DNA from: Pteria penguin
Taxonomy: Eukaryota > Mollusca > Bivalvia > Pterioida > Pteriidae
Assembly (NCBI GenBank): GCA_035048485.1
Contig: CM068588.1
Location: 27,854,769-27,918,768 of the forward strand
Reading direction: 5' to 3'
DNA length: 64,000 bases
A program made the translations under genes and the position numbers. The notes beneath the pieces were generated by a model, which made no database searches, was not told the DNA's origin, and saw only the letters and a list, made by a program, of their open reading frames with translations. Of this stretch, positions 10,801-22,419 are shown piece by piece. The number at the start of each line of letters is the position of its first letter. Within the stretch, counting starts at the first letter, position 1.

Positions 10801-12158
10801 ATACGAAGATATATTATTGTTTAATAAAACATCGGATCCGCATTGTGATAAATATTAGAATCTCAAATTATTGACACCAAATTGATTCTTTTGTTATTAC
10901 TAATTTCATCCATAACTATGCATGGTCTCTAATTGTTGAAGACTGAACTAATAAATATTACAACATATTTTGTGCACCATATGCGCATTTAGAAAACTTA
11001 TGTCTCTTCAGTGATGTTCATGGCCGAAATGTGGAAATAGAAAGAGTAAATATTTTAAGAGCAAACTCAGTAGCAAGTATTCTTAGTATTTCGGTTTGTC
11101 TCTCTTTCAGATAAACCTATAAATAAATAAATTCTACTTCCTTGTAACCGTAGGTATTTTTTCAGTTATTCTCGTAATCTATTTTGTCTGGCATCACTGT
11201 TTGATTCAAACATTAAATTTAAATTATTGACGCTGGATTTTTAGTTCCCTGCTTTAGAAATTTTTATGTTGCATACACAAATATTCCTGAATCAAAAATT
11301 TTATCATTCTAATTTTATTTTACAATTACATGTGTTCATGAAATGCGTTTTATACATGCGGTATGGATATCTGATTCCATGATGTTTACTTGGTATCTGA
11401 AATCTTGAAGATATCTATGAACGCTACTTAGATATCCTCTGAGGGAGTCATGTTTGTATTCACTTACGTTTTATTTTCTCACCGGCAAAAATATTCGGAC
11501 CAAATATATATTCAGTTCATTAGGAAGGATCACCTGAATGGATCGCATTTCCCGATTCATTTAATTAAACTTCTGATTAGGCTTTTTAAAGGCCGGTACA
11601 CACTATGCCATTGATCTCACGAGACAAATTGCATGTAACTTTACTTGCATGCGACTCGAAGTACACAGGCAGCGATTTATTTTCTATGATTTCGCCAATT
11701 TTCCCTATAGATAAGTAAACATAAACAAATATTTATTTTCTATGTAATACTAGTCTTTTTATAGAAGATCAATGCATGACTTTTACTTGGGTTGGGATAT
11801 TGTTATAATACTTGATGTCAAGAAGGATTAAAAGTCAGTACTACACTAGGTATATGATATACATGTTGCATGCATGGCCCGAATGAATTGTATGTCGTTT
11901 ATTTTGTATAGAAACTTGGTTGTGAATTCTGAATTATGATTACTTCATATGATTTATAAATATACTAAGAAAAAAGAAAAAAATCCGTACCGCATTTTAA
12001 CTTCCTGATTTTATACAGGAACATGAAATCATTAAGAATTTCATTAATGTCGTTACAAACAAGGGTGTGGTTTTCTCTGCAGCATGCACGTGCAGGCCGA
12101 TATAAACTACCGAATACTCAATTTCGTACATGTATTCGTACTTTTCTGGTGAATGGCA
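10801..12158. other. Apparent intron, repeats only
   Basis: This lies between the copy-1 membrane exon and its micro-exon. It holds an R2 relic on the minus strand (about 10950-11035, 'tatgtctcttcagtgatg'), one MS-B unit near 11870, and otherwise AT-rich DNA without recognisable features. Confidence 0.45.
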
Positions 12159-12520
12159 TGTTCTGGCTGAGATCCATGTTGTTTGCATGCTCAGAGTGAA
12201 ATATGTACATGTATGGCATGAGTGATATTCACTTTGTATGCATTGTGTTCAACTTATTTGTATGCGTTTTTTTCAAATGAATTCCATGTTGTACGTATGG
12301 ATAGTCGAAGTCAGAAACATGTATGTATGGTCCGAATGAGATGCATTTTATGCATGGCCCAAGCGGGAAACATGTTTCATGCATGATCCAAGCGAGAGAC
12401 CTGTTTTGTGCATGGTTCAAGCGAGAGACATATTTTATGGATGGTTCGAGTGAAATCTATGTTCTATGGAAGGTCCAAGCGAGAGATGTATTCTATGAGT
12501 GGTCGGAGTGAGATATATCT
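12159..12520 (+). repeat. MS-B minisatellite, second dense block
   Basis: Units such as 'catggtccgaatgagatgca', 'catgatccaagcgagagacc' and 'atggttcgagtgaaatct' repeat at about 28-30 bp. Downstream, 12525-12720 is homologous to 55410-55590 in array copy 3, fixing this as the same intron. Confidence 0.75.
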
Positions 12521-12958
12521 TGCAAATTCCGTATGGAAAATTAGTTGCGTATTAAAAATTGTGGTAGCTTCAAATGATTTGTAAAAATATTAAGGCATAG
12601 AATAAACACTGTAGAGGTAAAATCGGTAAATATTTTCCAATTAATATCATATGCGCTAAACCTAACGTAACCGCATTCTATCTAAGCCCTCCAAATTTCG
12701 GATCATGACATTTTAGGATCTTCTTGTGCATGGTGACTTAAAGTACCGTGTTCTCAAATACATAAAATTCTACAATCTAAATCAATTAGTCAACAAACCA
12801 ATGAAAGAATAATAGACCTTTTACTTAGTGATTGAGCTGTGATATTTAAAATATTGATCAAAGAATGGCAATGGAATTGCACGATTAAATTTTTCTCAAC
12901 TTGTAACATAACTCCAGCAGGATGTACGCAGTACTCTATATTCAAATGTCTATTTCAG

Positions 12959-13002
12959 TAACTGTAGTACAAGCAAGACTATCATGAATGGAATTAACGA
13001 AG
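12959..13002 (+). CDS. 44-bp micro-exon, array copy 1
   Basis: Acceptor tatttcag and donor GAAG/gtaagt bound 44 bases. The 28733 and 56152 copies have exactly the same length and the same 'ta(a)-n-(a/t)gtag' start and 'aatggaat' core. With the 2 bases carried over from the upstream exon the peptide is S-N-C-S-T-S-K-T-I-M-N-G-I-N-E. The length and phase (2 in, 1 out) are conserved in all three copies, which argues for a real exon. It would sit just outside or just after the last membrane helix. N-x-S/T positions are present. Function unknown. Confidence 0.7.
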
Positions 13003-13148
13003 GTAAGTAAGTGAAATAATGTATGAATGTTTATTAAGTATGGATATAATAAATGTAAAGAAATATAGACGAGTCTCAAATTCGTACACCATATGTGCAC
13101 TTCAACAGTTGATTCTCTGTGGAAATCCAAAGAATAGATATTTTTTAG

Positions 13149-13225
13149 AGCAAACGAATTATCAAGACCCAAAGAATCAATGTAAGAGCAGAGATAAGCT
13201 TGACGGAGATAGCACTTCAGAATAA
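13149..13225 (+). CDS. Putative last exon, array copy 1
   Basis: A tttttag acceptor precedes an open stretch that joins in phase to the micro-exon (G + AG) and ends at TAA. The peptide begins E-Q-T-N-Y-Q-D-P and ends D-G-D-S-T-S-E. It is short, hydrophilic and charged, fitting a cytoplasmic or extracellular terminus. In copy 3 the equivalent exon begins E-S-I-Y-A-Y. The copies are only weakly alike here, so this call is less certain than the micro-exon. Confidence 0.5.
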
Positions 13226-14014
13226 CTTACAAACTTTATTTATTTAAAATATGAATTATATATTCAAAGTCAATACAGATGCACTGATGGCTTCGCTTAT
13301 GATACTCTCGAGAACAAATAGTCCAAGAGCACATGTTAAAGGGACTGCGATACATTTCATATAACATTTATTCACATTTATTGTGACTATGCATTGTGGA
13401 ACTATTTCTTTTTCGTCTTTGTGTTCCAGACATTAATAGTTAGTGTTGCTAGTCATACAGGACTCGTTAATTCATCAGGGGTTCATAGTTTGGTCTTTGT
13501 GTCAGTTAATGTCCATCATGGTACCTAGATGCCAGAGTGACATTGAATTTGCAGTAGTATTAGAGACGTGGTCACATTGTGCAAATGGTGCAGTAAATTA
13601 GTACAGGTATATTTTGTCTGATATTTATTATTACCACTGGGTCCATACTATCAGAGAACAAGGTTTCACTACCTTTGCTATAAGTGCTTCTGTACTGAAA
13701 AAATTACTATTCTTCAAGCATAGTTCTGTTCTGGGAAAGTTTTTTTCCCCGTTGAGGCCTTTGCCTCACTGTATGGGACATAAATTGTTGAAATGAGCGC
13801 AAGGCGCAATTAATCATAAGTATCACCACAAATATATATTTTTCCATATTCATTATTACCACTGGGTATTAATAAATATAATTAGTGTTTTGTACTGCCT
13901 AGAACTTAATTGCAGTAAATATCTTATTACCTTGTATATTATTTTTATATACAATATATTTATATATATATTTGATCTACAATATCATGCTGCCATATTA
14001 TTTTACTGTAACAG
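13226..14014. other. Spacer or intron before an EGF-like exon
   Basis: This is AT-rich. A 60-codon ORF at 13614-13796 reads through a repeat ('gaggcctttgcctc' near 13756) and is not convincing. The segment ends in a TA-rich, pyrimidine-containing stretch and the acceptor at 14012-14014. Confidence 0.4.
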
Positions 14015-14152
14015 GATGCCCACTAGGTAGGATTGGTACAAACTGTACAGAGATATGTCCTACAATGTATTATGGAGCTGGCTGTGAATCTAAATGCAAT
14101 TGCTCACCACATGAAAGCTGTTCACCAGAATTCGGATGTATATTTCTAAAGG
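14015..14152 (+). CDS. EGF-like (MEGF10/SREC-type) exon, gene A
   Basis: The exon is 138 bp, phase 1 to phase 1, with acceptor tgtaacag and donor AAAGG/gtgagg. It encodes about 46 residues with eight cysteines: C-P-L-G-R..NC-x4-CP, YYG-x3-C, SKC-x-C and CSPEFGC. That spacing is typical of the tandem EGF-like repeats of MEGF10/11, Draper and SREC scavenger receptors, which bind ligands on apoptotic cells or microbes at the cell surface. Members normally have many such repeats; here I see one. Two near-identical exons at 32015 and 33385 show local duplication. The neighbouring 14959 exon supplies a membrane helix. Upstream exons (signal peptide, further repeats) were not found. Confidence 0.85.
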
Positions 14153-14529
14153 GTGAGGGATTTTCAATTTCTAATTTGATTTTCAGGGGTCTGATTATAC
14201 GAATTTTCAGATGAATCTTTATTATACATTTCTTTCAGACATGAGTTCATATAATGATCCCCATAAATAGTCTTATTATCATCAACTTATTCTGAAGCAG
14301 AGTGGCAATGTTACATTAGGTTTGTGTGAAAAGTTTTTATCGTTTTATTGGGCATCCATGGATATAAGGGAATGTCAAACATAAGTCATTTATACCCCCT
14401 TTATATCTTATATGTTTGCTGGTTCACGATACCATAACATCTTGATATGTCAATGCTTGATAGTTTACTTTGAACCATTTACAGTAGATGTGTAAAATAA
14501 TACTTTTCCCGCGATAATAATATGTTCTT

Positions 14530-14725
14530 TCACATAAATTAGGGGTTACCATGCGAGTGTTTTACAAAAACTGACAGGGTATCGGCGAATACCCTGTCAG
14601 AAAATGAGTTTCACTGCGAGGCGTTAGCCGAGCTGTGAAACTGCAGGGTATCGTGACGTCATATCAAAAACTGCAGGGGTATCGTGAATATCCTTGCAGT
14701 TTTTAATTCGGACAGCCAATGAGAT
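14530..14725 (+). repeat. Cluster of three hairpins in the intron
   Basis: Stem 1 is ctgacagggtat (14571-14582) pairing perfectly with 14589-14600 across a 6-base loop. Stem 2 is 'gtttcac' near 14609 with 'gtgaaac' near 14635. Stem 3 is 'aaaaactgcaggggtat' (from about 14666) with its near-perfect complement ending around 14705. It looks like an inserted foldback or palindromic repeat. Confidence 0.8.
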
Positions 14726-14958
14726 CCCGTGTTACAAACAAAATGCATTAGAATGCACTATCAATATGCATGGGATCAATATAACTTTCCTTAAAATTAT
14801 GATCCTCTATTAAAGTATTATATTTATACCTATTTATTTATACAACTACGCTTATATAAAAGCATATGCGTGTTCGTTTATGCACACGTATGTCTGTAAG
14901 TAGGAACTAGAAATTCCTATTCATAATCCTGAGTAATCGTTTAATTTCATTTTCGAAG

Positions 14959-15052
14959 GGAGTCCCACATATGTCATCTTGTGGTACATAATACTTGTTA
15001 CATGTATCATTGCAATCGGCGTTGTCATCTTCATCATCCAGCGGCAATACTG
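14959..15052 (+). CDS. Transmembrane exon, gene A
   Basis: Between acceptor cgaag and donor ACTG/gtaaga, this joins in phase to the EGF exon and reads G-S-P-T-Y-V-I-L-W-Y followed by a strongly hydrophobic run (about 21 residues rich in I, V and L) and then Q-R-Q-Y, a typical stop-transfer end. This makes gene A a type I membrane protein. It is 94 bp long; the gene B counterpart at 34469 is 102 bp. The exon leaves in phase 2, whereas the only open frame of the tail exon at 17742 needs phase 0. Either an exon is missing from my model or gene A has a frame-breaking indel. Confidence 0.75.
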
Positions 15053-16639
15053 GTAAGATTTATCAGCTCTAGCCAGCAGGAGACATTCACTTTATATAGG
15101 CGCTTAAATTCCATCAACATTTACTATACGTTTTTCCACATACAACTTCTAACTGTTCTCGTCATATGCTGGCATAGCATACAATCATCTAGTTCCTGTC
15201 TATATTATGTATAGATTTATTAATTTCTCAAGTCTCATTAAATTTGATTTCGTTATTCCAATGAAAATTAATTTGCCCTCGAATTTCAAGGTACTTACAA
15301 ATATAGAAAGTTTTGGCTATTTGTTATGATGAAACTTTATTGGGTCTAAAGGCATTATATTTATTACGAGTTTTAACTAAAAATAATGGTATGTTGATGT
15401 GATCAAAAGATTTTTGTCCGGTCAGTGTAACAAATCATTCTTGAACTTCAAATATACATGTAGATCTATCTATCCCAGGATTAAGCTTCTGAGAGACAAA
15501 ATTCAAGACTACTTTTCACTTTTAAGATACAGTACCTAGATCAAATAAAATATTCGTAACAGTCTCAAACATTATGCGTTTAAGATCCTATCAAGAAACA
15601 TTCATACAAAATGAGTCCAGCAGACTGTAATTAATCAATATTAAGTAAGACTACGCTAGTGTATTATAAAATGATATGCTGGTGTTTATCAGTTTAGAAT
15701 ATAATATAAATAAGAACAAGACTGCATTGTTTGTGCATTTAAAACATTATTTAAAATGATTTTTGTGAAGTTGAAATTCTGAGGCAGTCATTTCATATAA
15801 GATGTTTGTCTTTCGATTTATTATTGAATATTTGATTCATGGTTTTGGCTCGTACTCTGATTAAGGGTTTGTTACCAAGTTATGGTCTATATAATTCATT
15901 CAATCTGTTAATTTTGTTTAATTGCTCCTTTCAAGTTTTATAATATCTAATGAAATAAAAGAAAAAGAAATGGTTATTTTCAAAGAAAATAATATATAAG
16001 TGTATATCATATTTCAGTTTAATGAGTGCAGTACGGAGGTTTCCGTCTGGTACGTCGTGCTTTCTGCACCTTAAAAGCAATTTTATTTAAAGTAATACCT
16101 TAATCATTTCCTATTCTTTCTTTACCTATACCTTTAATATATCTTTCTATCATGATTTATCCACTCTAATTATCCTATATCGTGATGTATGAACTTAACA
16201 TTTATAACATATAATGATTTTGCTACCATATGCATGGGTTCAAGGACTTTCTTTTTTCATTGAAAGTAATTTGTAAACGCATAAGTAAAATATTTTAAAG
16301 AAGAAAGTCGATTAATAAATAGATAAAGTAAATAAAAAGATAGTTAAGTTTCTGAATAAACTAATACGCTTTCTACAAATTTTTGGTCTCTGCTTTTTTT
16401 CAAGTCAAATGACCAATATCAATATATACATTTCCTTGAATAATTTATAACGTTATGATGCATTTTATGCAACTTATCTTTTGACTTTCACTTGAAAAAG
16501 CAAATTGGTCGACAATTTCGGAATAGAATGTCAGTATTTTAAGTTGTGAACGGTTTTAAACAATTTTTCACGGGTGTATTCTCTTTGAAGAAAACTTTTA
16601 ATCTTCATATCTAACCTTTTAACAATTACCTTGTTATTC
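15053..16639. other. Intron of gene A, nothing recognised
   Basis: This is AT-rich DNA without a domain-bearing ORF, tRNA-like element or clear tandem repeat. An exon needed to reconcile the phase of gene A could hide here, but I found no convincing candidate. Confidence 0.4.
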
Positions 16640-16775
16640 TAAAACTAAAGAGCATCGTTTTCATGTATAGCTCTGCCCTAAAATTAGTTCTTTGGCAATA
16701 CCTTTTAAGGAAGTTTTGCAATTCGGTAAGTTATCGAAATGCACATATTGTGCATGAAATTACTATACAGATGAG
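16640..16775 (+). repeat. R2 relic
   Basis: The block order 'catgtatagctctgcc', 'ttggcaatacc' and 'gttatcgaaatgcacat.ttgtgcat' parallels 2570-2720. Confidence 0.5.
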
Positions 16776-16784
16776 TGCCCGCGC

Positions 16785-17300
16785 GTGAAATTGTAATTTC
16801 ATACACAAAGACACACACACACCTACAAACACACACAGAGAGATCTATCTATCTATCTATCTATCTACATACATACATATACATATACATATATATATAT
16901 ATTTATATATATGCCAGTCTTTATACACAAAAGTTATATATATATATATATATTATTATATTAGATAGCGCATAGAGAAACGCTCAATATGTAGCCAATT
17001 GAAGAAACCAGTTTTTATTAGACTAGTGCTTTGTATATATTTTCTATCTTTCTTTTCGTGTCTTTATATTTATGTAAGTGTTTGTTTGTGTGTGTCCTGA
17101 GGAAGAAGCAGATTGCTTCGAAAATTTGGCAATTTTTTTAATTGTTTTAGTATCGTTATCGCTTACCTGTGCTTTTATATATATATACACACACACACCT
17201 ACAAACACACACAGAGAGATCTATCTATCTATCTACATACGTACATACATACATATACATATACATATTTATATGTCAGTCTTTATACACAGAAGTCGAT
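16785..17300 (+). repeat. Duplicated compound microsatellite
   Basis: At 16800-16935 and again at 17175-17300 the same series occurs: (CA)n, 'cctacaaacacacacagaga', (TCTA)n, (CATA)n, (TA)n and 'gtcagtctttatacaca'. The two copies are about 380 bp apart. The ORFs spanning them (Y-I and T-H runs) are repeat artefacts. Confidence 0.85.
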
Positions 17301-17379
17301 TCCGTTGCTGGTGGATAATCGCATGTACTGACTCGAAACATTTTCTTCAAATTTCATGTGACATAACATAAATTATTCC

Positions 17380-17565
17380 AAAACTAGAAATCATCTCCCT
17401 AATGTACATTTCTGGCCACAGACTGCAATTACTTTCATATTCGTTTACTAACTGGTTTGCTCTTTAAATATTCACAATTTGGATTTCAAGAGTTTCGGCC
17501 TCAGGTATCCATGAGTAGACATGTTATCGAAATACACAAATGGTGCCACGAAATTAACATATGTT
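17380..17565 (+). repeat. R2 relic
   Basis: This contains 'gtatccatgagtagacatgttatcgaaat', matching the 'catgagcatcactgaagagacatgagttgtcgaaat' block of 2670-2710 in order and spacing, and 'aaatggtgcca'. Confidence 0.5.
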
Positions 17566-17741
17566 TCTTATACTCATTTTAAGCTCACACCTATTTACAT
17601 GCATAGATCAAACATTTCTAGATATGTTTCTGATTATACAGGTGTATCATGTGACATTTTTGCTTTTGGTATTTTCGTTTCTTTATTGATACGTTTGAGA
17701 TAATTGTTCTTACAATAAAGAACTTATTCTTAGAATTTCAG

Positions 17742-17990
17742 AAGCTCTGTGGCTGTTGTTTACATCGTAGTTCAGAATTAGAGTACAAAGTACAAAATTG
17801 TACAGAGCTCAGTCCTGCAGGGGACAACGATTTTATTCTTACCAACACAAGACTCTCGCCACAAACGTCAAATACCACAGACGCAGACGTGGAGGTCTCG
17901 AATTATTACAATGTCTTGTCGCTTAAGGTCTCGGATGTGTCTTGTATTGAAGAATATGAGGTAACGGAGATAAACTGTGACAGTTTGTGA
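17742..17990 (+). CDS. Cytoplasmic tail exon, gene A
   Basis: After acceptor aatttcag there are 82 open codons ending in TGA at 17988-17990. The start K-L-C-G-C-C-L aligns at DNA level with the start of the gene B tail (gttgtttac/gttgttta), which supports its identity. The tail is polar and acidic and contains S-N-Y-Y-N-V, an ITIM-like S-x-Y-x-x-V that overlaps a Y-x-x-L. Tyrosine motifs of this kind are known to signal in Draper/MEGF10-type receptors; that it does so here is inference. The end is I-E-E-Y-E-V-T-E-I..D-S-L. A relic with one stop lies at 25340-25450. The phase does not match the 14959 exon as read. Confidence 0.6.
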   Translation, partial: KLCGCCLHRSSELEYKVQNCTELSPAGDNDFILTNTRLSPQTSNTTDADVEVSNYYNVLSLKVSDVSCIEEYEVTEINCDSL

Positions 17991-18499
17991 GGTATTGTAC
18001 TCTTTTTTACTCAAGTTGCCATCATATTGTATTTAAAGGGCAAAACTAATGAATGATAACAAACCAAAACGAAGAATATCGACACTTAGTGTAATGTAAG
18101 ATAATCGTTGATTACATCTACGTTTGAGCTTTTAGTAAATCTCTGCTTAACTTAATTTTGCGGTATTTTCATTTTATTGTATTTTGAATTTGATATTTAT
18201 ATTAAACGATGTTATATTAGAATGGGGAAAATGTATTTGTGCTCGTCTAAAAGCCCGTTGCACAAGATTTACAATTTGGGATTTTCATGAAAGTAACAAT
18301 ATAACAAAAGTTCGAATGTGTGTGATTTAGTATTATTATTTTTCGTTTTGTGTTGTTTGTAAACTGCTCTTTAAAGTATTATCTCTAATATAGTGTGTTC
18401 TAAAAAAGAAGAATTATACATAGTTCAAAAGTTTTCATATCGAGGAACCTTTAAAACCCCCAAAATGATAACTTCAAAAATGTATATGTGCATACATGT

Positions 18500-19150
18500 A
18501 CGTTTGAAAACAGTATTATTCAACAGTTGACCTCTGAAATAAAGAGAGACTTTGAGTACACCGTATATTTACAATAAAAATTCTTTCATTTGTTTTAAAA
18601 GAAAGATACTGGTTCAATGGTTCTGAATCAAAACTTGATGATAAAGAAAAAGTAAACGATTATTATATTTTTCATGTAAATTTTGTGAAAACTCAGGAGA
18701 CATTACATGCTTCTATATAACAAGAAACAGTTTCTTGCAGATATACTTTTTCCATGTGATAAAAACTTTGAACTTCCAATTGAGATACCCGGATCGTAAA
18801 AGGAAGATACTTGATGAAAAATAGATTTGAAAAAAAATGTTTAAATTGTTCCTGTAATAAAATCGAGATGGATACAAATTTGTTCTTGTTTTCCCTTTGT
18901 ATTGTCATTTGAACAGTTAAGGTTATTATATAAAATCTACTTTACTTATCAAATATTCTTTCAAATGGTGTAACTCTTGTAGATGAAAACCAAATCATGA
19001 ATTTCATGCAACAATTCTGGAAAATATATCATAAATACTGAGAAATTGAGAAATGGTTATTTTTTCTTTAACAAGACATCGCATGGTATTCTGTCCTACG
19101 TCATAGACTTTACTGTGTATATAAAACTCATGTAAACTGAATAGTTGCAA
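18500..19150 (+). repeat. Duplicated non-coding flank, copy 2
   Basis: This is downstream of the gene A tail exon and colinear with 26040-26650, including 'tttacaataaaaat', 'aatagatttgaaaaaaa' and 'gagaaatggttat/ggaaatggtaat'. The preceding 18000-18250 also matches 25690-25810. It therefore marks a duplication of at least 1.3 kb. Confidence 0.6.
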
Positions 19151-19692
19151 TACTAAAAGCTTCTAAATAATATGATTATGAAATAATGGATTCACAGGGT
19201 ACCATTCAAATATATATATAGAGTTTTGTACAGTAATGGATAATCTAGACAAATATTATACATAGAGAAGGGAGGGGGGGGGAGAGATGTTGGTCCAATG
19301 GTATCCCAGTGGCTATCCCAGTGGACTAACCTATGGTAAAAAGACCTAGATTTAATTATATGCAGGCGTATACAACCTAAGTAAGGAAATGTAAATCCAT
19401 CTAACCTTCATTCACAATTATAAATTTCTCTGCCCGATATGCTTTCATACAACAAAAAATACAATATAACCCAAATCAAACCATTATTAGATTGTACTAC
19501 GATTCTTCATAGAGAGAGTAGTATTTCAAAGCTTTGATTATACACGGAAATCGCTGTTCAAATTTGACGGACTGGAGAAAATTAGAGCATGCAGTGATTA
19601 AGTTTCTGTGTATTTTTTCCACAACTCGAAGTCCTTATATATATATATACTTTTCGAAATTAAATGCAATTCAATATTAATGCAAATATGAA

Positions 19693-19983
19693 ATGCAACA
19701 CCAAAAATCTCATATATTGCATGACCTGCACAAAACAAATTGCATGGAAAACTACAAAGGTCAAAATGGAACCAAATTGCGTGACCGAGTGCGGGTACAT
19801 AAACAGCAGATAAAACATTCAGATATAAGGAATACACCTTGTAGTGAACATTTCGATGTGTGTTATAATGGGAAATTTCTTATTTTCCAATTTTTAAAAA
19901 TAATTCAGGATAATGAACAGATTAGAAAAAGTAAAGAAGAACATTTTATAAATATATTGAAACCAACTTTAAACCGTAATTAA
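19693..19983 (+). pseudogene. GIY-YIG endonuclease fragment, Penelope-type
   Basis: The 96 codons show N-C-x-E-N-Y-K-G-Q-N-G followed by T-K-L-R-D-R-V-x-x-H-K-Q-Q-I, then T-P-C-S-E-H-F and F-I-N-I-L-K-P-T-L-N-R-N at the end. That is the second half of a GIY-YIG nuclease domain as found at the C terminus of Penelope-like retroelements (Y-I-G-Q-T-G, R-x3-H and a conserved E). The G-Q-T-G motif reads G-Q-N-G and the I of Y-I-G is K, so activity is doubtful. No reverse transcriptase lies immediately upstream. Confidence 0.65.
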
Positions 19984-20634
19984 ATTAAATTGTGCGAAAT
20001 AACTTTGCATTGTACGACAACCACATACGTTACTTTCATTGTGACGTCATACATATTACTTACCAATTCTACAATCTGTCTGATGAGCCCTGGAGGGCTG
20101 AAAGCGCTAACAGAACACATGGAAGTTATGTTATATATATCCCCTGTTAAACTAGAGGCGGGATCAGGCGCCATAGAGGAGTAAGCATCCCCTTCCGACC
20201 AATCACACCCGCCGTGATGCCCATAGGTGAATGCACATTGGTATTATTCGCAGTCACAGAAGTAGAAGGAGGAAACGGCACAACCGTTGTCACAAGGAGT
20301 ATATGTCATGATCAATACAAGTAATACATGATTCATGAGGACGTCATGAAAACCCTCGGGAAGAAGTGACATTTTATAGTACTGTTAAAAATGGGTTGCT
20401 GATATTTAGAAGGGGAGGAAGACGAAAACGTTGATAATGTGTACTGTCATGCCATGATTGATAGAAGGAGATATCCGTTACATGGCTATTCAGTCAATTT
20501 TGACCGACATCTTAACATGTCTAAGGTCTCTGCTAGATGGAACCCTCTGTTAATATATTATTAACACAATACTTAACGATTTCTATCTAGGTACATCAGG
20601 TGAATGAGAATCATCATTGAACATTGAATACTAA
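19984..20634. other. Spacer with a GC-richer repeat fragment
   Basis: 20080-20230 is GC-richer than its surroundings, with 'gccctggagggctgaaagcg' and 'aggcgccatagaggagtaag', and resembles the R4 family loosely ('ggaggagtaagcg'). No gene is seen. Confidence 0.4.
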
Positions 20635-20643
20635 TAATAATAA

Positions 20644-20678
<35 letters not shown>

Positions 20679-20680
20679 GA
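20635..20680 (+). repeat. (AAT)/(AAAT)n microsatellite
   Basis: A pure run of 'aataat' passes into 'aaataaataaat'. Confidence 0.95.
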
Positions 20681-21010
20681 TATCTGCATTGCGGGTTTGA
20701 CAGAATTCACTATGAATACATAGAAAGTATGAGATCTGACTTAATCGTATGACAAAATTTACCCTTGTAAGACAGAAGGAAGAGATCTGCTTCGGTCGTA
20801 TGACATAACTCAACAAGTAGAGACACAACGTAGGGTATATGCCATGGTCATGTGACGAAATTTACACATGAAAGACAGAAAATAGGAGATCTGAATTGGT
20901 TGTATGACAGATTTAATGGCGGAGTGACAGTAAGAAATCTGAAGCGATTGTGTGACAGAATTCACCATGATTCACAAGACAGAAGCAGGGGAAGACTGGA
21001 AGTAATCGAT
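20676..21010 (+). repeat. Minisatellite MS-C, about 55-60 bp unit
   Basis: The units share 'gatctgact/catt..(g/a)tcgtatgacagaattcac' and 'gacagaa(g/a)'. The same motif recurs at 51880-52270 ('aatctgacttggtcagacag', 'gtcgtatgatagaattcac'). Confidence 0.7.
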
Positions 21011-22419
21011 CTGCATTATTCTTGTCGTACGTTTTGTTCACCGGAATCTGCAACTTTGTTCGTAAGGACATGAACGCAACCTTAAAATAACCTACTTCCG
21101 GTATAAGAAGTGGATAATTCAAGGGTAACTATTTTTATTCTTTTATTAATCTATGTAAAGGTAAACCGACATACTATCAAAGTTTTGAGTAAATGTTCTT
21201 TATTTTCATTTCACTGATATACATAAGTAAAGGAAGATAACTCCTAGTTTCAGTCTGTGGTGCAAAAACATTCGGAAACCATTATGCTGAACTCAGGTTT
21301 ATTGATGGCTGTCGATTACAAGCGCTCAGGAGTATAAAACCTTTTAATTGTAAAAGGAGCATGTTTATTTTGAATAATCATTATGTAAGCTTATCAAATG
21401 TTCAATTAGATTAAGTACGTAGATGACTGTTGAATTACAGCCAAAGCTAGCCAAGACCCCAAATCATGACGCCACGAATTACAATTCAACAATTTTTAAT
21501 ACGTAATTATATACATATAGGGCAAGACCACAACTGAATATCCAGACTAATCTCTTATAATGTTAAGGGTAAAAAAGAAAGTAAAAAGGAATGGATTTAT
21601 TTCATGTCAATTAATCAATGCAGTAAACTTTTAGGAATAATACTAAAATTAAAAAGAATAAAATTTGCCCATTAGCGGATTTGAAGTTCTACCTACAACA
21701 TGCAAGTTATGGCCCATAAGTATGATGTAGGAGAGAAAAGAAGAAAATGGGGTGGGGAGGGGGTTATGAAAATGTTTTCGTGCAGAATGTATTACTAAAA
21801 TACGAAACTAACTGGTGTCACATGACTATGGCACTAACAACAATGTACCACGGTGGACAATCACGGACCCCTGAAATTCAGAGGTGAGACCAGGTGCCCG
21901 GGAGGAGTGATCGTCTCCTGTTTGGCTAGCCACACCCGCTTGAATGTCCTGACATACAGACGAAACAGTATAATTCAGCACTGTATATATACATGAATGT
22001 GAACAAACACTGTGTAGAAAGTGTCACAGCCACATAACATCAGGGAAAAGGGTATAATAACACTTAAGTCAAACCCTCCGCGGGTTTTAAAGTAAAAGGC
22101 TCCGATAACGTTATTTTATCATGTAATAAAATAGTCAAACGTCTCCTAAATAGACAATATGATATTGAGATCATCAAAAAGACTATAGGTCTTGCATTTG
22201 GCCCCCTACAGCCTTATGCAGATTTTCACTAGAACGTTGCACGCTGACTAACAGGGCGGTGGGGACTATATGACGGGCCTTGTCCAAACCTCTTTCAGAG
22301 GAGACATGGTCCTGAACCTCGTCCCCTCTGACTGTTAGTCGGTACTCCTACAGATCCAGGGTCTTAGCTCGCTTTCAGACTGGCAGAGCACGGTTTATCA
22401 TGTTGATGTCGCATATATT
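21011..22419. other. Spacer with R4 repeat
   Basis: R4 lies at about 21840-21960 ('gaggtgagaccaggtgcccg', 'gtctcctgtttggctagcca'). A GC-richer stretch at 22180-22390 contains 'cgttgcacgctgactaacag' and 'agaggagacatggtcctgaa', the first of which has a weak echo at 52995-53020 ('cgttgtactctgactaagag'). No supported gene. Confidence 0.5.
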
